Source of the DNA: an uncultured Eubacterium sp.
Lineage (GTDB): Bacteria; Bacillota; Clostridia; Lachnospirales; Lachnospiraceae
NCBI GenBank assembly: GCA_910586045.1
Contig: CAJUIH010000056.1
Coordinates: 1-22,404 of the forward strand
Direction of reading: 5' to 3'
Length of the DNA: 22,404 nt
Position 1 is the first letter of the stretch. The number at the start of each line of letters is the position of its first letter. Shown here piece by piece: positions 8,309-14,784 of this stretch. The notes beneath the pieces are model-generated. The model ran no database searches. It was not told where the DNA came from and was given only the letters and a program-made list of their open reading frames with translations. A program made the translations under genes and the position numbers.

Positions 8309-8346
8309 TTCCGCCGGTTTGTCCAACCTGGACGATGCAGGCGGAA
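8309..8346 (-). promoter_or_regulatory. Hairpin in the asd leader
   Basis: On the minus strand TTCCGCC and GGCGGAA form a 7-bp outer stem. Inside it GTCC and GGAC form a second stem with an AGGTT loop. It lies 44-81 bases upstream of the asd start codon. A TATTATAAAAT element at about 8370 could be the -10 box. It is not followed by a U-tract and matches no riboswitch I recognise. Confidence 0.35.
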
Positions 8347-8637
8347 CCTATTTTGTAACGGGTGATTTTATAATATTAATACAGGAAACGAAAAAACGCA
8401 AGATGAAATATTTAAGTCTATTTATGATAACGGTTTTTATTATTTTATTCCTGTCCGCGTGGTATATTCGCAAAAACCAATTTTATTATCGCATTTCTGT
8501 TTTTTTCATTATAACAAAATCTACGACAATTTCAAGCGGCTAATACATAGTTTCCTAAATTTGCGTGTATTTTGCGTTTTTTTAGGGGGATGCAGGAAGC
8601 TTTTGTTTGTGGATTTTATATTACGGCCTCCCGGACG
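8347..8637. other. AT-rich gene-free stretch upstream of asd
   Basis: No credible gene was found here. Short open frames lack ribosome binding sites and family features. The AT-rich part near 8365-8380 may hold the asd promoter, but no convincing -35/-10 pair could be fixed. Confidence 0.5.
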
Positions 8638-8867
8638 CCTGGGGAGGGAATGTTTGCGGCTGCTGTGACTCTCGAAAAGCGAGAAGTTCTAAGTTTTCTG
8701 CATTTTAGGTTGTGAAGCCGGACGGACCGGGCCTGCACCCACCCTCCATGGCGGGCAGGCCCTTTTTGAGACATCCGTGTCTCAAAATCCTGTTTACCGA
8801 GCAGAAAACTAAGAACTTCTACGCTTTCCTCCGAAGTCACAGCAGCCGCAAACATTCCCTCCCCAGG
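8638..8867. repeat. 230-bp imperfect palindrome with nested hairpins (candidate MITE-like or structured-RNA element)
   Basis: The left arm 8638-8701 and right arm 8801-8867 are inverted copies. The outer 33 bases (starting CCTGGGGAGGG) are a perfect match, then a short divergent bulge, then AGAAGTTCT and AGTTTTCTGC match again. The 99-base centre holds two more hairpins. GGGCCTGC/GCAGGCCC (8729-8762) is followed by TTTTT and looks like a plus-strand terminator. TTTTGAGACA-tccg-TGTCTCAAAA (8764-8787) is perfect. No transposase and no target-site duplication is visible. Both strands carry mirror-image short frames that only reflect the palindrome. Confidence 0.75.
8729..8767 (+). terminator. 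Terminator-like hairpin inside the palindrome
   Basis: GGGCCTGC pairs with GCAGGCCC across an 18-base loop and is followed directly by TTTTT. On the plus strand this has the form of an intrinsic terminator, but no plus-strand gene precedes it, so it may end a transcript that starts within the left arm. Confidence 0.4.
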
Positions 8868-8909
8868 CTGACAGTGATAAAATATACATGTAATGATCCA
8901 TCTATATAA

Positions 8910-8934
8910 AAGTTATTAAAAGAATATATAACTT
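8910..8934. terminator. AT-rich hairpin downstream of the GNAT gene
   Basis: AAGTTAT and ATAACTT form a 7-bp dyad around an 11-base loop about 40 bases after the GNAT stop, with T-rich sequence on the minus-strand 3' side. The stem is weak, so terminator function is uncertain. Confidence 0.3.
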
Positions 8935-8972
8935 CTAAGCATTATATTTACCAGCGTCCGTTTATAAAATAG

Positions 8973-9485
8973 TTATGAACGGCGCACCACATAACGGCAA
9001 TGCGGCATATCGACTCCTCTGTAATGTTTTACCCACTTGTCCGCTATGGCCATTCCGTTTTTTATGGCTACCTTTTGAGATGCAATATTGGTATCCCTGA
9101 TAATAGACGAAATTTCATCTGCTTTTAATTTTTCAAACGCGTACTTTTTACAAGCTTTTGCTGCCTCGATGGCATACCCATTATGCCAATATAGCCGCTC
9201 AAATAAATAGCCTATTTCAAGTACTTCCCGCTCTTTCCAAGGCTGCATGGTAAGTCCGCACTGCCCTATCATTTCACCGCTTTCCTTTAAAATGACTGCC
9301 CATAAACCAAAGTTCCATTTTTGATAACGGCTCATTTGCCGGTCGAGCCATTCTTGTACTTCATCTTTACTGAACGCCCCCTCATAAGCATACATCGTTT
9401 GTTCGTCTTGCAGGATTTTACAAAGGGAAGCAAAGTCCCCTTGATCCATTTCCCGCATATACAATCTCTTGGTTTCCAGTCTCAT
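8973..9485 (-). CDS. GNAT acetyltransferase, RimJ/RimL-like
   Basis: A 170-residue GNAT family protein. It opens with MRLETKRLYMREM, typical of the RimJ/RimL-type (Acetyltransf_3) group. It continues with GLWAVILKESGEMIGQCGL (beta strands 2-4) and EIGYLFERLYWHNGYAIEAA, where the acetyl-CoA loop reads YWHNGYA, which is less conserved than RxxGxG. It ends with NIASQKVAIKNGM, the usual N-x-x-S-x-x-x-x-x-x-x-G-F-like segment. The ATG at 9485 is chosen because GGAGG lies 5 bases before it; an in-frame GTG upstream overlaps that ribosome binding site. The substrate (N-terminal amine of a protein or a small molecule) cannot be told. The gene is alone, with 161 bases to argH upstream and the palindrome element downstream. 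Confidence 0.85.
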   Translation of the reverse strand: MRLETKRLYMREMDQGDFASLCKILQDEQTMYAYEGAFSKDEVQEWLDRQMSRYQKWNFGLWAVILKESGEMIGQCGLTMQPWKEREVLEIGYLFERLYWHNGYAIEAAKACKKYAFEKLKADEISSIIRDTNIASQKVAIKNGMAIADKWVKHYRGVDMPHCRYVVRRS

Positions 9486-9646
9486 GGTTACCTCCACACT
9501 TCTACGATTGTCGATGGCTCTATAATATCACAAGAGTTTTATAATAGGAATAGGATTATGTGTAACGAGACAGTTCTGCAATTGTCATGTCACTCTTTAT
9601 TTCCCGTTTCCGGCATCCAGGAGGTCGTAACAAAAAAAGATGCTCC

Positions 9647-11065
9647 CTATGCCAACAGCGCTTTCTCCCAATCTTCACACGGAAACGCCGATTCCTCCAA
9701 ATATTGCTCCTCCATCGCAATCACCTGTTCCATAGCCTCTTTCCCAGGCCCACCAATTGTCAGCCGTTTATTTACACATGTTTCCATTGCAATCGCCTCA
9801 TAAATATCTTCCTCAAAGACCGGGCTGACCGCCTGTAACGCATCCAGCGGCATTTCGTCTATGGAGCAATGGTGTTCCAGGCAGTATAACACAATTTTTC
9901 CGACAATCCCATGCGCATCCCGAAACGGAACGCCATGATTTACCAGATAGTCCGCGGCATCGGTCGCATTTGTAAATCCAAGCGCCGCGCTTTTGCGCAT
10001 CTGTTCTTTCCGGAAACGAATGGTAGACAGCATGCCGTTAAATAATGCCAGACAGCCTTTTGCCGTATCAATGGCATCGAATGTCAGCTCCTTATCTTCC
10101 TGCATATCTTTATTATAAGCAAGCGGGATCCCTTTCATCGTAGTCAGAATGGAAATCAACGCGCCGTAAACACGTCCGGTTTTGCCGCGGACCAGTTCCG
10201 CGATATCCGGGTTTTTTTTCTGCGGCATAATGCTGCTCCCGGTACTGTAAGCGTCGTCCATCTCGATAAACTGGTATTCGTTGGAGTTCCACAAAATCAG
10301 TTCTTCGCTAAAACGGCTTAAATGCATCATGATGGTAGACAGTGCCGCCAGAAATTCGATTACATAGTCTCTGTCTGATACGCCGTCCATACTATTGCGC
10401 GTCGGACCGTAAAAGCCGAGTGCACGGGCCGTATCGTCTCTGTCCAGCGGATATGTCGTACCTGCCAGCGCCCCGCTTCCCAGCGGGCAATAATTCATGC
10501 GCTCATATATATCCCGCATCCGCAGGCGGTCGCGCCGGAACATTTCAAAATAAGCGCCCATATGATGCGCAAGCGTAACCGGCTGCGCTTTTTGCAGATG
10601 CGTAAATCCTGGCATAATCGTTTCGACATGCAATTTCATGATCCGTAAAATCGTTTCCAAAAGTTCCTTTAACAAAGCATCGGTCTGCGCAAGCTCCATA
10701 CGCACATACATCCGAAAATCCAGCGCAACCTGGTCATTTCGGCTGCGCCCGGTATGCAGCTTCTTTCCGGCATCCCCGATGCGCTGCGTTAAAACGGCTT
10801 CGACAAAACTGTGGATATCCTCGTAATCATTGGAAATTTCCAGTTCTCCCTGCCGTACCTGCGCCAAAATATTTTTTAATTCCGCTTCGATCCTGTCTGA
10901 TTCCCCTTTTGTGAGTACCCCTTGTTTTGCCAGCATCCTAACATGCGCGATACTTCCCTCGATGTCCTGAAGCAGAAGCTTTTGGTCAAATGTGATGGAT
11001 GCATTAAACTGATAAACTAACTGGTCGGTTTCTTTTGTAAAACGTCCGCCCCATAATTGCGCCAT
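9647..11065 (-). CDS. argH: Argininosuccinate lyase
   Basis: A 472-residue member of the fumarase/aspartase superfamily that splits argininosuccinate into arginine and fumarate, the last step of arginine synthesis. It begins MAQLWGGRF, has HTGRSRNDQVALD in the first third, TYPLDRDD in the middle and the superfamily signature GSSIMPQKKNPD. These are all standard for ArgH. The ATG at 11065 follows AAAGGAGGA by 9 bases, so the 12 upstream in-frame codons are not used. It is 41 bases downstream of queH and is likely the last gene of the HD, rqcH, queH, argH run. No argG or other arginine gene is in the window. Confidence 0.95.
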   Translation of the reverse strand: MAQLWGGRFTKETDQLVYQFNASITFDQKLLLQDIEGSIAHVRMLAKQGVLTKGESDRIEAELKNILAQVRQGELEISNDYEDIHSFVEAVLTQRIGDAGKKLHTGRSRNDQVALDFRMYVRMELAQTDALLKELLETILRIMKLHVETIMPGFTHLQKAQPVTLAHHMGAYFEMFRRDRLRMRDIYERMNYCPLGSGALAGTTYPLDRDDTARALGFYGPTRNSMDGVSDRDYVIEFLAALSTIMMHLSRFSEELILWNSNEYQFIEMDDAYSTGSSIMPQKKNPDIAELVRGKTGRVYGALISILTTMKGIPLAYNKDMQEDKELTFDAIDTAKGCLALFNGMLSTIRFRKEQMRKSAALGFTNATDAADYLVNHGVPFRDAHGIVGKIVLYCLEHHCSIDEMPLDALQAVSPVFEEDIYEAIAMETCVNKRLTIGGPGKEAMEQVIAMEEQYLEESAFPCEDWEKALLA

Positions 11066-11106
11066 ATCAAAAAATCCTCCTTTTTTTGCTGTTTCATGCA
11101 ACTAAA

Positions 11107-11745
11107 CTATTCTATTGGATTTAGCTTCTTCTTCCTTTCCTGCAATGAAAAAATACATCCGCAGTAGTCCTGTCTGTACATTCCATATTCTTTTGCAATC
11201 TGTGTCGAACGAAGATAGCCGTTTTTCTTTTTAAAATCAGAATATAAATAAGCGACCCCATACTCTTTTGCCAGCCGGGCGCCGATCTCATTGAGCTTTT
11301 GCACGTCTTTTAACGGGCTGATGGAAAGCGTCGTTGTAAAATAATCCGTCCTGGCCCGCTTGGCACACCCGGCGGCTTCGCGCAGGCGCAGCTCATAACA
11401 AGCGCTGCAGCGCGGGCCGCCTTCGGGCAGGTTTTCCATTCCTTTTGCCATCTCATAAAAACGCCCCGTATCGTAGGGGCCTTCGATAAACGCAGCCTTG
11501 TAACGCATAGGAAACTCCTGTAAAAACCGCTGCTGCTCCCTCGCACGGTGCCTGTATTCTTCCGGCGGATAAATATTCGGATTGTAATACAAGACGGTAA
11601 TCCGAAAATACTCGGACAGATACGCCAGGACATAGCTGCTGCACGGCGCACAGCAGCTATGCAGCAAAAGCGAGGGCACTTCCCCACGGCTTTGGTGATC
11701 CGCTATTATTTCCTCCAGTTCTTTTTGATAATTTCGTCTGTTCAT
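11107..11745 (-). CDS. queH: Epoxyqueuosine reductase QueH
   Basis: A 212-residue protein of the QueH (former DUF208) family, which reduces epoxyqueuosine to queuosine in tRNA in bacteria that lack QueG. The metal- and cluster-binding cysteines are present: Cys31, Cys32 and Cys35 in LLLHSCCAPCSS, Cys113 and Cys116 in GGPRCSACYELR, and Cys195 and Cys197 in YRQDYCGCIFS. LYYNPNIYPPEEY and FTTTLSISPLKD are also typical. The ATG at 11745 has no good ribosome binding site nearby (AAGGA is about 17 bases away), so it may depend on translation of rqcH, which ends 33 bases upstream. The length is normal for QueH. Confidence 0.93.
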   Translation of the reverse strand: MNRRNYQKELEEIIADHQSRGEVPSLLLHSCCAPCSSYVLAYLSEYFRITVLYYNPNIYPPEEYRHRAREQQRFLQEFPMRYKAAFIEGPYDTGRFYEMAKGMENLPEGGPRCSACYELRLREAAGCAKRARTDYFTTTLSISPLKDVQKLNEIGARLAKEYGVAYLYSDFKKKNGYLRSTQIAKEYGMYRQDYCGCIFSLQERKKKLNPIE

Positions 11746-11778
11746 AGATATAAATAAAAATCCTTACATTTTTTTCAG

Positions 11779-13515
11779 TCAAGAATCGCTAACCAACGTA
11801 ATCCCCTCAATCTGCGGATGGATCGTCATAGAATAATTGGTATAATAAACGACAAACCCCGGTGCGGAACCGTTTGGCTTTTTCACATTGCGCCGCTGCA
11901 AATAATCGATTTCTATTTTTTCCGCATCGCGCCCCTGGGAATAATAACCGGCTAACATCGCCGCTTCCTCAAACGTCCGGTCCGGCAGTTGCCTGCCCTC
12001 GGCTTTTACAATGACATGGGACCCCGGCATTTTTTTCGCGTGGAACCACCAGTCGCCCCCGTTTGCAAATTTAAATGTCAGTTCTTCGTTCTGGTAATTG
12101 TTCTTGCCGATGTAAATATCAAATCCGTCAGAAGAGCGGTAATGAAACGGGCGGCTCTTTATTTTCTGTCTCTTTTCATGGCCTTTGCGGCGGATATAGC
12201 CATATTCGACCAGTTCTTCCCGAATCTGCACCAGGTCGTCTTCGTTTAAGGCAATGTTCAATGATGCCGCAATGGATTTAAGATGTTCGATTTCGGAGTT
12301 GGTTTCTACGGTCAGATCGGCCATCGCCTCATACGTGCGTTTCATCTTATTGTATTTTTCAAAATATTTTTTAGCGTTGTCGGTTGCGCTAAGCTGCGGA
12401 TCCAGCGGGATTTTTACCGTTTCATTTGTATAATAGTTTAATGCTTCCAGCGTTTTCGCGCCTTGTGCAAGGTCATAGCCGTATGTGTTGATCAATTCGC
12501 CATATACCTTGTATTTTTCCCGCTTTTTGGTATCCTCCATCTGTTTTAGCTGGAGCTGGTACTTTTTGTGGCTGCGTTCTAAGGCCGTCGCTACGATTTT
12601 GCGCAGATCCACCGATTTTTGCCGGATCCTGGTATACGTATCGCGGGCCGCGTAAAACTGCTCAAGCACCGCCGAAATAGATGCTTCTTCCCTGCATTCC
12701 AGATGCCCGTACTGTGTCAGCCGTATGGAAGAAAACTCCATCGGCCTGCGGTCTTCCAAGACAATATTCGGCGTAAACTGTTCTTCCCGGATTTCCTGCA
12801 TGGCCCATAGAAAGTGGTTGCATAAATGCTGCTTTTGCCCGTCTGTCAGGCCGGCCGTGGAAACATCCGCGTCCAGGCCCGCCCGGTAGCATATTTCGTT
12901 TGCCGCGCAAGGGCTGATTCCCGTAAAGGACGTATAAATCGCTTTTGCCGCGGCCGCGGGTTTTTCCAGCACCCGGTAAACGTCTTCCTGTTTTGCGGTA
13001 AGCGGGTTTGCTTTTCCCTGTGAGGGAATAAAATACGTCCTGCCTGGGAGCACCTCGCGTACGGAGCTGACCTGCGCTGGTACATGCTTGATGCTGTCGA
13101 TAATCATCTGTTTTTCATCCATAAAAATAATGTTGCTGTGTTTGCCCATAATCTCGACAGTCAGGGTTTTTGCGCGTATGTCGCCCAAATCATCCAGATG
13201 TTCGATTTCAAAATGGATAATCCGTTCCATATCCGGCTGCCAGATTTTTACAATCCGCCCGTTTGCGATATGCTTCCGCAAAACCATGCAGAAATTCGGC
13301 GCTGTCAAAGGGCTTGGTTTATTTGCCTGTGTCAGGTAAATCAGCGGCAGCGACGCACTGGCGGACAAAAACAGGCGCTTTTGGCCGTTTGTACTTTTCA
13401 GTGTTAACAAAAGCGCGTCTTTTTCCGGCTGCGCGATTTTTGAAATCCGAGCGTTTAATACGGTTTGATTTAACTCCGAAACAAGATTTGCGATTACTAT
13501 TCCATCAAAAGCCAT
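11779..13515 (-). CDS. rqcH: Rqc2 homolog RqcH (NFACT protein)
   Basis: A 578-residue NFACT protein. RqcH binds stalled 50S subunits carrying peptidyl-tRNA and recruits Ala-tRNA to add C-terminal alanine tails that mark the chain for degradation. Older annotation calls it fibronectin-binding protein. It starts MAFDGIVIANLVSEL, the standard NFACT-N opening. A coiled-coil region spans about residues 280-440. The C-terminal NFACT-R (DUF814) domain has FDIYIGKNNYQNEEL and DWWFHAKKMPGSHVI. The conserved Asp-Arg pair near residue 97-98 reads Glu-Arg here (PDMERIIHF). The ATG has AAAGGA about 9 bases upstream. It begins 16 bases after the HD-domain gene, which suggests one transcript. Confidence 0.94.
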   Translation of the reverse strand: MAFDGIVIANLVSELNQTVLNARISKIAQPEKDALLLTLKSTNGQKRLFLSASASLPLIYLTQANKPSPLTAPNFCMVLRKHIANGRIVKIWQPDMERIIHFEIEHLDDLGDIRAKTLTVEIMGKHSNIIFMDEKQMIIDSIKHVPAQVSSVREVLPGRTYFIPSQGKANPLTAKQEDVYRVLEKPAAAAKAIYTSFTGISPCAANEICYRAGLDADVSTAGLTDGQKQHLCNHFLWAMQEIREEQFTPNIVLEDRRPMEFSSIRLTQYGHLECREEASISAVLEQFYAARDTYTRIRQKSVDLRKIVATALERSHKKYQLQLKQMEDTKKREKYKVYGELINTYGYDLAQGAKTLEALNYYTNETVKIPLDPQLSATDNAKKYFEKYNKMKRTYEAMADLTVETNSEIEHLKSIAASLNIALNEDDLVQIREELVEYGYIRRKGHEKRQKIKSRPFHYRSSDGFDIYIGKNNYQNEELTFKFANGGDWWFHAKKMPGSHVIVKAEGRQLPDRTFEEAAMLAGYYSQGRDAEKIEIDYLQRRNVKKPNGSAPGFVVYYTNYSMTIHPQIEGITLVSDS

Positions 13516-13531
13516 GATAGCTGGTCCTTTC

Positions 13532-14137
13532 TTATTCTATTTTTACGGCACGCGGCCGGAATGTGTCTTTTTCCACCACTGTGTATACGTCTTTGCCCAT
13601 CCTGTCTTCAAAATATTTTTTTAATTCCAGATTCTTTTCCCATTTATCTTCTGGATAGGACCCATACCTGCGTCTGACATCCTCCATCCGCTCTTCCATA
13701 TTTACTACGCCGTCCGCCCCTGCCAGGGAATCGCATAACTGTATCAGACGGTCGTAATCATCCATTTCTACCGCTGCTAACTGATCTAAAATCAGCTTCA
13801 TTTCCTCAGCCGTTGTATCCGCTTTGCCGATATAATCACGAATGGACTGGTTATGAAAGGAATGCGTCAGGCAGATTTTCGCTGCTTCGTCATATCCTAA
13901 CGACTGCATATAGGAATACCCGTCCGCGACGTGTCCTAAGTGCCTTGCCCCGAATTTTCTTCCGATATCATGCAAAAGCCCTAAGATATACGCTTTTTCC
14001 GGATCTAAGTCGCCGCATTTTAACGCGATATTCCGGGCGCAGTGGGCGGCTGTACGGCTGTGGTCGCCCCATTGTCCGGGATTGCAGCGTTCGGCTTCTT
14101 TTAAAAGCTGTTCGGCTTGTTTCCTTGTTGGAAGCAT
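13532..14137 (-). CDS. HD-domain metal-dependent phosphohydrolase
   Basis: A 201-residue HD-superfamily protein. The metal ligands are visible as His26 (GDHSRTAAH), His56-Asp57 (GLLHDIGR) and a later Asp in QLCDSLAG. H92 in THSFHNQ may contribute. Members of this group act on nucleotides or other phosphoesters, but the substrate cannot be read from sequence. The C-terminal 50 residues are charged and helical. The ATG at 14137 has AAGGAGAAGGA upstream. It heads the run HD, rqcH, queH, argH. Its upstream region holds four 11-bp tandem repeats and faces the divergent SASP gene. Confidence 0.82.
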   Translation of the reverse strand: MLPTRKQAEQLLKEAERCNPGQWGDHSRTAAHCARNIALKCGDLDPEKAYILGLLHDIGRKFGARHLGHVADGYSYMQSLGYDEAAKICLTHSFHNQSIRDYIGKADTTAEEMKLILDQLAAVEMDDYDRLIQLCDSLAGADGVVNMEERMEDVRRRYGSYPEDKWEKNLELKKYFEDRMGKDVYTVVEKDTFRPRAVKIE

Positions 14138-14218
14138 TTGTTCCTTCTCCTTCTTTCTACCGTTCGATTTGCCATTTGATCTGTGGTTCTATCTATGGCT
14201 CGGCCTTTTTTATTGTTT

Positions 14219-14262
14219 CATCTGTTTTTCATCTGTTTTCTATCTGTTTTCCATCTGTTTTC
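14219..14262. repeat. Four 11-bp tandem repeats upstream of the HD-domain gene
   Basis: CATCTGTTTTT, CATCTGTTTTC, TATCTGTTTTC and CATCTGTTTTC follow one another without gaps, and a fifth partial unit begins. The array lies 82-125 bases upstream of the HD-domain start. It is flanked by an imperfect 21-base direct repeat at 14162-14182 and 14271-14291 (17 of 21 identical). Confidence 0.85.
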
Positions 14263-14332
14263 CATTAATGATTCGATCTGCCATTCGATCGCCGTGTGTT
14301 TCTATATTTTTGTATAATTGCCAAAAACCTCC

Positions 14333-14362
14333 TGATTAATAATCGCCCGGCCGGACATAATA
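14333..14362 (+). promoter_or_regulatory. Sigma-G-like promoter of the SASP gene
   Basis: TGATTA (14333-14338), a 17-base spacer and CATAATA (14356-14362) closely match the forespore sigma-G consensus (TGnATA, 17-18, CATACTA). It lies 57 bases upstream of an alpha/beta SASP gene, the classical sigma-G target. Confidence 0.7.
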
Positions 14363-14367
14363 ACTTC

Positions 14368-14386
14368 GTAAACAACATTTGTTTAC
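14368..14386 (+). promoter_or_regulatory. Hairpin at the predicted 5' end of the SASP mRNA
   Basis: GTAAACA-acatt-TGTTTAC is a perfect 7-bp dyad beginning about 6 bases after the -10 box, so it would form the very 5' end of the transcript. Such structures can protect mRNA from decay. It could also be an operator. Confidence 0.5.
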
Positions 14387-14419
14387 CACACTACACAAGA
14401 TAAAAGGAGGCAATTCACT

Positions 14420-14629
14420 ATGAGTAATCATTCTAATCAGAACGCAGTACCAGAAGCAAAGGGAGCATTAGACCGTTTCAAATTCGAGGTTGCAGACGAA
14501 CTTGGCGTGCCATTAAAGCGCGGCTACAACGGTGACCTGACTTCCCGCCAAAATGGTTCCGTGGGCGGTTATATGGTGAAAAAGATGATTGAAGCCCAAG
14601 AAAGACAAATGGCAGGCGGCGAAGAATAA
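14420..14629 (+). CDS. Alpha/beta-type small acid-soluble spore protein
   Basis: A 69-residue alpha/beta SASP, a DNA-coating protein that protects the spore chromosome from UV, heat and chemicals and is degraded at germination. The two conserved blocks are clear: KFEVADELGVPLKRGYNG in the middle, including the cleavage site of the spore protease Gpr (F-E-V-A), and LTSRQNGSVGGYMVKKMIE towards the end. The ATG follows AGGAGG by about 9 bases. It is a single gene, transcribed away from the HD-domain gene, with a sigma-G-like promoter and a short hairpin leader. It shows that the host forms endospores or descends from a spore former. Confidence 0.95.
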   Translation: MSNHSNQNAVPEAKGALDRFKFEVADELGVPLKRGYNGDLTSRQNGSVGGYMVKKMIEAQERQMAGGEE

Positions 14630-14784
14630 TATTTTCCAACTGCCGGTAAAGCCGTAAAGGCACCTTTAGGAAAAAACTCCCTGTTTTATGGATTTTGCAA
14701 GGTAAGCTGTGAAAAAATTCATACGCAAGCCGCGCATGGACAGAAAACGGGGGGCTTTTTCTTTTTGGCCGCATCATAAAATAA

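Noticed and set aside
8403..8543. A hydrophobic 46-codon frame in the asd upstream region
   Set aside because: No ribosome binding site; the hydrophobicity follows from T-rich DNA.
8616..8909. Short open frames on both strands (about 79 and 65 codons) over the palindrome
   Set aside because: They are mirror products of the inverted repeat, lack ribosome binding sites and have no recognisable domain.
14210..14268. A possible 15-residue leader peptide encoded on the minus strand by the 11-bp repeats
   Set aside because: The repeat length forces a change of frame in each unit and the ATG has no ribosome binding site, so the short frame is most likely chance.
14478..14777. A 99-codon minus-strand frame overlapping the SASP gene
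   Set aside because: Antisense to a clear SASP gene, no ribosome binding site, no family features.
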